Below are positions 47,218 to 54,784 of a DNA stretch of 59,188 bases, in pieces. The translations under genes and the position numbers were made by a program. Origin of the DNA: GCA-002697625 sp002697625 (lineage in GTDB: Bacteria > Bacteroidota > Bacteroidia > Flavobacteriales > BACL11); assembly GCA_964004625.1 (NCBI GenBank), contig CAXFOB010000006.1, forward strand, positions 1-59,188, written 5' to 3'. How positions within the stretch are numbered: position 1 is the first letter of the stretch; each line of letters begins with the position of its first letter. The notes below the pieces were generated by a model that saw nothing but the letters and a program-made list of their open reading frames with translations, was not told the DNA's origin and ran no database searches.

Positions 47218-48774
47218 ATGTACAAATTAGACGATCTTCAGAAGAAGAAAGTTGCTAATTTAAAAGAAATTGCAACAAAATTAAATCTAAAAAAATTCGA
47301 AAAACTAAATAAAACAGATCTAATCTATAAAATATTAGATGAACAAGCTACCTTTGCTTCTAAAGAAAAAAAAACAAATCCTACTCAAAAAAAGAAAAGA
47401 GAAAGGTTGCAAAAACCGAATACAAAAACAGAGGAAAAAACTACGAGCAACGTAGAAAACAAGACTTCTGAGAAGAAGGTGGAACAGAAAAGAGTTGAAA
47501 AAAAAGAAACAGAACATAAAAAACCACAACTCAAACACAATTCTAATCAGAATAATAAATCAAACCAAAATAATCCTAACCAAAAGAAAAACAACCCAAA
47601 TCAAGACCCTAATTTCAATCCACATGGGAAAAAAGGTTTAGATTATGATTACGACTTTAATGGAATCATTCCTATTGAAGGAGTAATTGAGATTCTTCCT
47701 GATGGATACGGTTTTATCCGTTCTTCTGATTATCATTATTTAACTTCTCCTGATGATATTTACGTTTCTCAATCTCAAATAAAATTATTAGGATTAAAAA
47801 CAGGAGATACAGTAGAAGGAAATGTTCGTCCTCCAAAATCTGGAGAGAAATATTTCCCACTTATTAGAGTAGAAAAAATAAACGGAAGACACCCAAACAT
47901 TGTTAGAGACAGAGTGCCTTTTGAGCATTTAACTCCTTTATTTCCGTACCAGAAATTTAATGTTTTAGGAAATAATCATAACAGAACTGCTACCAGAATG
48001 TTAGATTTATTCACACCGATTGGTAAAGGACAAAGAGGTCTCATTGTAGCTCAACCAAAGACAGGAAAAACGGTACTTCTTAAAAATATCGCTAACGCTA
48101 TTGCAGACAATCACCCTGAAGTATATATGATTATCCTGCTAATTGATGAAAGACCAGAAGAGGTAACTGATATGGAACGTTCTGTAAATGCAGAAGTAAT
48201 TGCTTCTACTTTTGATGAACCAGCATCTCGTCATGTAAAAGTTGCTGATTTGGTATTAGATAAAGCAAAAAGAATGGTAGAGTGCGGCCATGATGTTGTT
48301 ATATTACTCGACTCTATTACTAGATTAGCTAGAGCATACAATACAGTACAACCAGCATCTGGAAAAGTACTTTCTGGAGGTGTAGATGCAAATGCACTAC
48401 ACAAACCAAAGAGATTCTTTGGCGCTGCTAGAAAGATTGAAGATGGAGGGTCATTAACTATCTTAGCAACTGCACTTACTGAAACTGGTAGTAAAATGGA
48501 TGAAGTTATTTTTGAAGAATTCAAAGGAACTGGAAATATGGAACTGCAATTAGATAGAAGAATATCGAATAGAAGAATTTATCCTGCTATTGACCTTATC
48601 GCTTCTTCTACTAGAAGAGAGGACTTGCTTATTGCTGACGGAATGGAAGCTCGAGTTTGGGCTTTAAGAAACTACCTTGCAGATATGAATCCTGTTGAAG
48701 CAATGGAATTTATGAAAGATAGGATAAATAAGACAAAAGATAATGATGAATTCCTGATGACAATGAATGGATAG
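47218..48774 (+). CDS. rho: Transcription termination factor Rho
   Basis: 518 aa hexameric RNA helicase that terminates transcription. N-terminal Rho_N helices (LDDLQKKKVANLKEIATKLN), then a Lys/Asn/Gln-rich insertion at about 50-140 (KKTNPTQKKKRERLQ ... SNQNNPNQKKNNPNQ), an OB-fold RNA-binding domain (EGVIEILPDGYGFIRSS), and the ATPase: Walker A AQPKTGKTVLLKN, Walker B VVILLDSITRLARAYN, and the Q/R-loop region GKVLSGGVDANALHKPKRFF. The insertion makes it ~100 residues longer than E. coli Rho; such insertions occur in Bacteroidota Rho and can bind RNA or drive condensate formation in some species. Divergent from DUF4293 over 171 bases with no other gene visible. Confidence 0.96.
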   Translation: MYKLDDLQKKKVANLKEIATKLNLKKFEKLNKTDLIYKILDEQATFASKEKKTNPTQKKKRERLQKPNTKTEEKTTSNVENKTSEKKVEQKRVEKKETEHKKPQLKHNSNQNNKSNQNNPNQKKNNPNQDPNFNPHGKKGLDYDYDFNGIIPIEGVIEILPDGYGFIRSSDYHYLTSPDDIYVSQSQIKLLGLKTGDTVEGNVRPPKSGEKYFPLIRVEKINGRHPNIVRDRVPFEHLTPLFPYQKFNVLGNNHNRTATRMLDLFTPIGKGQRGLIVAQPKTGKTVLLKNIANAIADNHPEVYMIILLIDERPEEVTDMERSVNAEVIASTFDEPASRHVKVADLVLDKAKRMVECGHDVVILLDSITRLARAYNTVQPASGKVLSGGVDANALHKPKRFFGAARKIEDGGSLTILATALTETGSKMDEVIFEEFKGTGNMELQLDRRISNRRIYPAIDLIASSTRREDLLIADGMEARVWALRNYLADMNPVEAMEFMKDRINKTKDNDEFLMTMNG

Positions 48775-48800
48775 TTTAAATATTGTCATATAATTTATAA

Positions 48801-48831
48801 AAAAATCCCTGCTAAATCGGCGGGGTTTTTT
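48801..48831. terminator. Intrinsic (bidirectional) terminator between rho and ispE
   Basis: A stem CCCTGC / GCGGGG (48807-48812 with 48820-48825, one G-T pair) is flanked by a run of A on the left and a run of T on the right, so it has a U-tract in both directions. The ispE stop codon starts inside the T-run at 48830, so the terminator serves both convergent genes. Confidence 0.82.
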
Positions 48832-49576
48832 ATTTAAATATACCAAATAAAACACTCCCACTTCCACTCATAGATGAATAAATAGATCCTTGATGATAAA
48901 GCTCTTCCTTTATCTTTTCTAATTCAGAATGTTTTTCAAAAACAGAATCCTCAAAATCATTTCTAAGTTTTTCTTTCCACTCATTAACTGGTAATTGTAT
49001 TATTTCTTCTACAGATAACTCAGGTTCATGTGGAGTGACTCCACTATAAGCTTCCTTAGTTGAAACATGTATTTCAGGATTAATTAATTTAATTTTAAAT
49101 TCAGATAAGTCTAAATCAATATCTGTCATCTTCTCTCCTATACCCTCTACCAATTTTGGTCTATTATTAATAAAAAATGGACAGTCTGACCCTAAGAAAA
49201 GAGCATATTTCTCTAATTCCAGATTAGAAAGATTTAATTCAAAAAGTTTGTTTAATGCCTTTAAAGTAAAAGAAGCATCTGAAGAGCCGCCTCCTAAACC
49301 AGATCCAATCGGTATCTGCTTATGTAAATGAATTCTTACATTTCCAATCCCGTAATCTTCATGAAGTAATCTCCAAGCTTTTTCGCAAAGATTCTCCCCA
49401 TCTGGGATTTTAATACCACTTTTTATAAATTTAAAGGTATCATATTTAGAAATCTCTAAAATATCTATACAATCCTTTACAGGATAAAAAACAGAAGAAA
49501 TATCATGATAGCCATCTTTTCTTTTTCTAAGGATATTCAGTCCTAAATTTATTTTAGCGTTTGGATATACTATCAT
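48830..49576 (-). CDS. ispE: 4-(cytidine 5'-diphospho)-2-C-methyl-D-erythritol kinase
   Basis: 248 aa GHMP kinase of the non-mevalonate (MEP) isoprenoid pathway, phosphorylating CDP-methylerythritol with ATP. Visible: PNAKINLGLNIL with Lys8, the ATP-binding loop PIGSGLGGGSSDASF (about 89-103), catalytic Asp131 in LGSDCPFF, and the C-terminal SGSGSVLFGIF. Shorter than the ~280-aa proteobacterial form but normal for Bacteroidota. Divergent from accA with a -7 box 21 bases upstream. Confidence 0.95.
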   Translation of the reverse strand: MIVYPNAKINLGLNILRKRKDGYHDISSVFYPVKDCIDILEISKYDTFKFIKSGIKIPDGENLCEKAWRLLHEDYGIGNVRIHLHKQIPIGSGLGGGSSDASFTLKALNKLFELNLSNLELEKYALFLGSDCPFFINNRPKLVEGIGEKMTDIDLDLSEFKIKLINPEIHVSTKEAYSGVTPHEPELSVEEIIQLPVNEWKEKLRNDFEDSVFEKHSELEKIKEELYHQGSIYSSMSGSGSVLFGIFK

Positions 49577-49597
49577 TCATCAATTAGTTTTCAACAA

Positions 49598-49605
49598 CAA
49601 ATATA
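49598..49605 (-). promoter_or_regulatory. Candidate -7 box for ispE
   Basis: The minus strand reads TATATTTG (TAnnTTTG), giving a leader of about 15 bases for ispE. Its -33 region would overlap that of the divergent accA promoter. No exact -33 TTTG. Confidence 0.45.
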
Positions 49606-49645
49606 AAGACATCCGTTTTTTTAGGCTTATAGATTTGATTTTATT

Positions 49646-49653
49646 TAACTTTG
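49646..49653 (+). promoter_or_regulatory. Candidate -7 box for the accA-dnaB group
   Basis: TAACTTTG matches TAnnTTTG, 23 bases upstream of the accA ATG at 49677. The expected -33 position carries a T-rich run without an exact TTTG. Confidence 0.45.
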
Positions 49654-49676
49654 TTTTCCCAAATATTAAAAAAATT

Positions 49677-50630
49677 ATGGAATATTTAGATTTTGAAAAA
49701 CCAATAGAAGAATTAATTGAAAAGCTAAATCAAACTCTTCAACTAGGGAATGAAGGAAAGATAGATGTAAGTTCTACTGTAACAGATTTAGAGAAAAAAA
49801 TTAAAAATACTAGGAAAGAAATTTATAAAAATCTAACTCCTTGGCAAAAAGTTCAGATGTCTCGTCATCCGCAACGACCATATACTCTTGACTATATTAA
49901 CCAAATCACCAAAGGTGATTTTATCGAACTTCATGGTGATAGAGCAGTAAAAGATGATAAAGCTATGGTAGGTGGCTGGGGTACTATTGATGGAGAAACT
50001 GTGATGTTTATCGGACAACAAAAAGGAAGAAACACTAAAGATAGACAATACAGAAACTTTGGAATGTCAAATCCAGAAGGATATAGAAAAGCCTTAAGAT
50101 TAATGAAAATGGCGGAAAAATTTGGGAAACCGGTTGTTACGTTAATTGACACTCCTGGTGCATTCCCAGGCTTAGAAGCAGAAGAAAGAGGACAAGGTGA
50201 GGCTATTGCACATAATCTTATTGCGATGAGTAAGCTAAAAGTTCCAATTATTTGTGTAATTATTGGAGAAGGAGCCTCTGGTGGTGCTTTAGGGATAGGA
50301 ATTGGAGACAAGGTACTAATGATGGAAAATTCATGGTATTCTGTTATTTCTCCTGAAAATTGCTCTACGATTTTATGGAGGTCTTGGGAATTTAAAGAAA
50401 AAGCTGCTTCAGCTCTAAAACTTACTTCAGACGATATGATGAAGAATAAATTGATAGATGGAGTTATAAAAGAGCCTATCGGAGGCGCTCATACATTTCC
50501 AGAACAAGCATATAAAAATGTTAAACAATCAATAAAAGAAAGTATTAAAGAATGTAAATCTTTAAAAGTTACGAAATTAGTAAAAAATAGAATGGAAAAA
50601 TTCTCTAATATGGGAATTTATAGTGAATAA
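49677..50630 (+). CDS. accA: Acetyl-CoA carboxylase carboxyltransferase subunit alpha
   Basis: 317 aa from the ATG at 49677 (MEYLDFEKPIEELIEKL), the normal start and length; a frame open from 49635 would include the promoter. AccA with AccD transfers CO2 from biotin to acetyl-CoA to make malonyl-CoA for fatty acid synthesis. Motifs: LTPWQKVQMSRHPQRPYTLD, ELHGDRAVKDDKAMVGGWG, TLIDTPGAFPGLEAEERGQG, IGEGASGGALGIGIGD, YSVISPENCSTILW. dnaB begins 3 bases after the stop. Confidence 0.97.
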   Translation: MEYLDFEKPIEELIEKLNQTLQLGNEGKIDVSSTVTDLEKKIKNTRKEIYKNLTPWQKVQMSRHPQRPYTLDYINQITKGDFIELHGDRAVKDDKAMVGGWGTIDGETVMFIGQQKGRNTKDRQYRNFGMSNPEGYRKALRLMKMAEKFGKPVVTLIDTPGAFPGLEAEERGQGEAIAHNLIAMSKLKVPIICVIIGEGASGGALGIGIGDKVLMMENSWYSVISPENCSTILWRSWEFKEKAASALKLTSDDMMKNKLIDGVIKEPIGGAHTFPEQAYKNVKQSIKESIKECKSLKVTKLVKNRMEKFSNMGIYSE

Positions 50631-50633
50631 AAT

Positions 50634-52121
50634 ATGGCAAAGAAGTTTCAAAATAGCAAGAAAACATCTACTCCTTCAGATATTGACGGAAAAATGCAAC
50701 CTCAAGCAATTGATTTAGAAGTCTCTGTTTTAGGATCTGTTCTTATCGATAATGAGGCTCTCTCGGACAGTATTGATATTCTTAAAAAAGAATATTTCTA
50801 CAAAACAGAACATCAATATATTTATGAATCTATTTCTAATTTATTTCAAGAATCTAATCCTATCGATATTCTTACTGTTACAGAAGAATTAAAAAGATTA
50901 GGAAATTTGAAACAGGCGGGTGGAGTCGCATATGTTTCTGGTCTTACTAGTAGAATTTCTTCTTCTGCAAACACAGAATACCATGCTCGTATTATTGCAG
51001 AGAAATTTATTCAAAGAAAATTAATAAATATATCAAGTGGTATTATTGAAGAAAGTTTAGACGATACTATTGATGTTTTCGAAACTCTAAACAAAGCGGA
51101 ACAGGAATTATTTAATGTAACAGAAGGAACTCTTAGAAAGAGTTATGATTCTATGAGTGACCTAATTAAACTTTCCTTAAAAAATATTGAAGAACTAAAA
51201 AATAAAGAGGACGGGGTAAGTGGGGTTCCTTCTGGTTTTTCTAAATTAGATAAAATTACTTCTGGGTGGCAAAAATCAGATTTAATTATTTGTGCTGCTC
51301 GTCCTGGTATGGGTAAAACAGCCTTTGCACTTACCATGGCTAGGAATATTGCTGTTGAACATAATATTGGGGTTGCGGTCTTTTCTTTAGAGATGTCTTC
51401 TGAACAATTAGTTAATCGGTTAATTTCTTCTGAATCTGAAATTGAAGCTGGCAAACTAAGAAAAGGAGATCTAGCAGATCATGAATGGGTTCAACTACAT
51501 TCAAAAATAAAAGGACTTTCAAAAGCTCCTATATATATAGATGACACACCTGCCATTTCAATTTTCGAATTAAGAGCAAAAGCTAGAAGGTTAGTCAAGA
51601 AACACAACATTAAGATGATAATTATTGATTATCTTCAATTAATGACTGCTGGAGGTAAAGGAGGGAATAGAGAACAAGAAATATCCACAATTTCAAGATC
51701 ATTAAAAGGGATTGCAAAAGAATTAGGAATACCTGTAATGGCGCTTTCTCAGGTAAACAGAGCATTAGAACAGAGGTCAGGTGTTGGAAGTAAAAGACCA
51801 ATGCTCTCTGACCTTAGAGAGTCAGGTGCAATTGAGCAAGATGCAGATATTGTAACATTTATTTATCGTCCTCAATATTATAAAATTCAAGAATGGGAAG
51901 ATGGTGAAAACTGTCTTGGGCAAGCTGAAATAATTGTTGCTAAACACAGAAATGGTGGATTAGCGGATGTTCGTTTAAAGTTCAAAGGACAATTTGCTAA
52001 ATTCTCTGATTTAGATGAATTCGAACATGAAGCAGATTCTGTAACAAACGAATCTATGGTATCAACTGTTGCTTCTAGTATGAATGACGAATCGGATTAT
52101 GATGATGATAATGATATTTAA
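50634..52121 (+). CDS. dnaB: Replicative DNA helicase DnaB
   Basis: 495 aa hexameric helicase that unwinds DNA at the fork. N-terminal DnaB_N domain (PQAIDLEVSVLGSVLIDNEA), then the RecA-like domain: Walker A ARPGMGKTAFAL (about 221-232), AVFSLEMSSEQLVNRL, Walker B IIIDYLQLM, and LSDLRESGAIEQDADIV plus IVAKHRNG. No intein. The tail is acidic (DESDYDDDNDI). The stop codon overlaps the next start by one base (TAATG). Confidence 0.97.
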   Translation: MAKKFQNSKKTSTPSDIDGKMQPQAIDLEVSVLGSVLIDNEALSDSIDILKKEYFYKTEHQYIYESISNLFQESNPIDILTVTEELKRLGNLKQAGGVAYVSGLTSRISSSANTEYHARIIAEKFIQRKLINISSGIIEESLDDTIDVFETLNKAEQELFNVTEGTLRKSYDSMSDLIKLSLKNIEELKNKEDGVSGVPSGFSKLDKITSGWQKSDLIICAARPGMGKTAFALTMARNIAVEHNIGVAVFSLEMSSEQLVNRLISSESEIEAGKLRKGDLADHEWVQLHSKIKGLSKAPIYIDDTPAISIFELRAKARRLVKKHNIKMIIIDYLQLMTAGGKGGNREQEISTISRSLKGIAKELGIPVMALSQVNRALEQRSGVGSKRPMLSDLRESGAIEQDADIVTFIYRPQYYKIQEWEDGENCLGQAEIIVAKHRNGGLADVRLKFKGQFAKFSDLDEFEHEADSVTNESMVSTVASSMNDESDYDDDNDI

Positions 52122-53374
52122 TGAAGAAATTATTTTTAGTAATATTAGTCCTTGTTAATCTCGAAAGTTATTCGTCACATATACTTATTCCAATGGATGA
52201 CTCGCAAAATAATCATCTAAAATCTTACGGAATTGCATTTTTATCTCTCCAAAATGATGTAACGGTAGATTGGTTACTAAATTATAAAGGTGGAAGTTTC
52301 CTTATAAAACATTATCAAGAAATTGAGAAAGAATGTATAATTAGAGGAGTATCTTATGAAATTATAGCTGACGCTCAATCAACTGAGATTCTAAGAAGTA
52401 TATCGTCTCCTACTGTGAACCAAGAGGTTGTTCGTCTTGAAAAACCTCCTAAAATAGCAATTTATTCACCAAAACACAATCAACCTTGGGATGATGCGGT
52501 AACCATGGCTCTTACTTATGCAGAAATTCCTTATGAGGTTATCTATGATGAAGAAGTACTATCTGGTGTTCTTCCATTATACGATTGGTTACATCTTCAC
52601 CATGAGGATTTTACAGGTCAATACGGAAAATTTTATGCAAGTTTCAAAAATTCTTCATGGTATAAAGAACAAAAAGTATTATTCGAACAACTTGCTACTA
52701 AACTAGGATTCAATAAGGTTTCTAAGGAAAAACTTGCTGTGTCTTTAAAGATTAGAGAATTTATTAATGGTGGTGGATTCTTATTTGCTATGTGTTCCGC
52801 AACAGATTCTTATGATATAGCCTTAGCTGCTCAAAACACTGATATTTGTGCTCATATGTTTGATGGGGACCCTATTGAATCTGGTGCTCAATCAAAACTA
52901 GATTATTCTCAAACACTTGCATTTAAAGATTTTACTTTAGTTACTAATCCTAATCAATATGAATTCTCAAATATAGACGCTACTTCTACTAGGAAAATAA
53001 AAGCGGAAATAGATTTCTTTACTTTATTCGACTTTTCGGCAAAATGGGATCCTGTTCCTACAATGTTATGTCAAAATCATACTAAAGTTATTAAAGGATT
53101 TATGGGACAAACTACTTCTTTTAATAATCAGTTCATAAAGTCAGATGTACTTATTATGGGTGAAACAAAATCAACTAATGAATCTAGATATATTCATGGT
53201 AAATTAGGAAATGGAACTTGGACTTTTTATGGAGGACACGATCCTGAAGATTACCAACACAGAGTTGGGGATCCTAAAACGGACTTATCTTTACATCCCA
53301 ACTCCCCAGGATATAGATTAATATTAAATAATATTTTGTTTCCTGCGGCCAAAAAGAAAAAACAAAAAACATAA
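52121..53374 (+). CDS. Conserved Bacteroidota exported protein, usually mis-named 'asparagine synthetase B'
   Basis: 417 aa. The N-terminus MKKLFLVILVLVNLESYSSH is a signal peptide. From memory, this strongly conserved Bacteroidota family is often labelled asparagine synthetase B. I see neither the N-terminal catalytic Cys (the mature protein starts HILIPMDDSQ) nor the SGGxDS pyrophosphatase loop of AsnB, so that name is not supported. Conserved-looking stretches are KSYGIAFLSL, LLNYKGGSFLI, LHLHHEDFTGQYGKFYASFK, FAMCSATDSYDIALAA, PTMLCQNHTKVIKGFMGQTT, FYGGHDPEDYQHRVGDPKTD and a basic C-terminus PAAKKKKQKT. Possibly an amidotransferase-like or ThuA-like fold (GGHDPEDYQH), but that is a guess. 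It follows dnaB with one-base overlap. Confidence 0.8.
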   Translation: MKKLFLVILVLVNLESYSSHILIPMDDSQNNHLKSYGIAFLSLQNDVTVDWLLNYKGGSFLIKHYQEIEKECIIRGVSYEIIADAQSTEILRSISSPTVNQEVVRLEKPPKIAIYSPKHNQPWDDAVTMALTYAEIPYEVIYDEEVLSGVLPLYDWLHLHHEDFTGQYGKFYASFKNSSWYKEQKVLFEQLATKLGFNKVSKEKLAVSLKIREFINGGGFLFAMCSATDSYDIALAAQNTDICAHMFDGDPIESGAQSKLDYSQTLAFKDFTLVTNPNQYEFSNIDATSTRKIKAEIDFFTLFDFSAKWDPVPTMLCQNHTKVIKGFMGQTTSFNNQFIKSDVLIMGETKSTNESRYIHGKLGNGTWTFYGGHDPEDYQHRVGDPKTDLSLHPNSPGYRLILNNILFPAAKKKKQKT

Positions 53375-53417
53375 CAGAGAAAAATTGGGGATAAGGATTA
53401 CAACCTAAAATCAAAAT

Positions 53418-54347
53418 TTATTCAATAATTGAAATCCCATCCATTTTACAATCAATTTCTTCACTATCAACCCCCATATAATCCAAAATTGTTGGAGCTA
53501 AATCTGTTTGATTAGTTATATAATTCGGTTTAAAACTTAAATCTGGATGTTGGGAGAAAAATATCGTCTGATTAATATGTGGGTTTTCTGCATCACCATG
53601 ACCTGTACCATCACCCCCATGATCAGAAACAATAAAAAACAGCCAATCTTCTCCTAAGTTGTTTCTTTTCTCTTCTATAATATTAAATAAACTCTCAACA
53701 AAAACATCTATTTTAGATAAGGTACTTACATATTCACTCACCTCTGGACTAAAACCAAAACTATGACCAGCAGCATCTAATTCATCAAACTGAAGAAACA
53801 AAACATCTGGATCTATTGGATAACCCTCTATCAACAAATCCCTAGAAGATTGAAATACCATAGAGTCATTTAGTGTACTTGCAGATGTGTAATCTAAATA
53901 CTGATGATGAATGTAGGTGTTAATAGGATTCCAATTTGTAATAGAAGATGTGTTTATCTGTTGGTAAGCCAACTCTAAATAATATTGAAAAGGAGGATAC
54001 GTAGAGAACCTACTTCCAACAAAACTATTATCGACTACATTGTGTTTAGAATAATGAACACCTGTCAGAAGACTCGACCAATTTGGACCACTATAGGTAT
54101 CTTCTTCTGTATTGTGAAATGGAGTAAAATACACATCATCTCTTGATGATAAATTATACATAAATGGTGTAATATCTTCTGTGAGAGCATCACTTCTAAA
54201 TCCATCTATGCCTACAATCAATACATTATGATTACTTATTGTTGTATCAAGAGACACTACAGACTCTACACAAACCTCAACTGCTAAGTCTTTTTTACAC
54301 GAAACAAAACAAAACACACATAGTAATAGTAGTAATATTTTTTTCAT
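53418..54347 (-). CDS. Lipoprotein of the alkaline phosphatase superfamily (type I phosphodiesterase/sulfatase-like)
   Basis: 309 aa. Lipoprotein signal with lipobox FVSC (MKKILLLLLCVFCFVSCKKD). Alkaline phosphatase superfamily metal and catalytic motifs: GIDGFRSD (first Asp), SGPNWSSLLTGVHYSKHNV (nucleophile Ser/Thr region), QFDELDAAGHSFGF (Asp/His ligands), VSDHGGDGTGHG (Asp-His), and NPHINQTIFF. Families sharing this pattern hydrolyse phosphodiesters, nucleotides or phosphonates; the substrate is not readable. Likely anchored in the inner or outer membrane facing the periplasm. Convergent with the previous gene; a -7 box sits very close to its ATG. Confidence 0.82.
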   Translation of the reverse strand: MKKILLLLLCVFCFVSCKKDLAVEVCVESVVSLDTTISNHNVLIVGIDGFRSDALTEDITPFMYNLSSRDDVYFTPFHNTEEDTYSGPNWSSLLTGVHYSKHNVVDNSFVGSRFSTYPPFQYYLELAYQQINTSSITNWNPINTYIHHQYLDYTSASTLNDSMVFQSSRDLLIEGYPIDPDVLFLQFDELDAAGHSFGFSPEVSEYVSTLSKIDVFVESLFNIIEEKRNNLGEDWLFFIVSDHGGDGTGHGDAENPHINQTIFFSQHPDLSFKPNYITNQTDLAPTILDYMGVDSEEIDCKMDGISIIE

Positions 54348-54351
54348 AAAT

Positions 54352-54359
54352 CAAACTTA
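54352..54359 (-). promoter_or_regulatory. Candidate -7 box immediately upstream of the phosphodiesterase lipoprotein gene
   Basis: The minus strand reads TAAGTTTG (TAnnTTTG), with 4 bases to the ATG. If used, the mRNA would begin at or within a base or two of the start codon. No -33 TTTG at the usual distance. Confidence 0.3.
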
Positions 54360-54486
54360 AAAAAATAATTCGATTTTAGAGTCAATTATTAGATGAAGAT
54401 TAATCTCATCATATTCACACTGACATTTTGACGTTAATATTGTATTTGGCACAGTTTTATCAGTATTAATTTTTAAAATTATAAAT

Positions 54487-54768
54487 ATGAATGATATTAA
54501 TCAATTAGAAAAAGAAAAATTATTACAGTTGCTAGAATGCAATATAGAAGAATTAGATTTATTAATTAGAAAGTCTAGTGAAATACCAAAAGAATCTGAC
54601 AATAAATACGATATTCTACTAAAGGTACTACAACAAGGGTTTAACATTCGAGAGGCTGTATTAGCAGGTATTACTATTGGTGAAATATTAGGATACGAGA
54701 AAGCAAAATTAAAAATGGAAGAGGAAATTAAGGAAAAGCTATATATAGCTTTTAAAAATAGTCAATAA
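54487..54768 (+). CDS. Small helical protein of unknown function upstream of htpG
   Basis: 93 aa, no signal peptide or membrane segment. It is predicted to be almost entirely alpha-helical and charged (MNDINQLEKEKLLQLLECN; KYDILLKVLQQGFNIREAVL; GITIGEILGYEKAKLKMEEE). I do not recognise the family. It ends 16 bases before htpG and is oriented with it, so cotranscription is likely; a chaperone accessory role would be inference only. Confidence 0.55.
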   Translation: MNDINQLEKEKLLQLLECNIEELDLLIRKSSEIPKESDNKYDILLKVLQQGFNIREAVLAGITIGEILGYEKAKLKMEEEIKEKLYIAFKNSQ

Positions 54769-54784
54769 TATAAATAATAAAGTA

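Noticed and set aside
52121..53374. Asparagine synthetase as the function of this gene
   Set aside because: Signal peptide present and both AsnB catalytic signatures absent; the label is a family-name carry-over.
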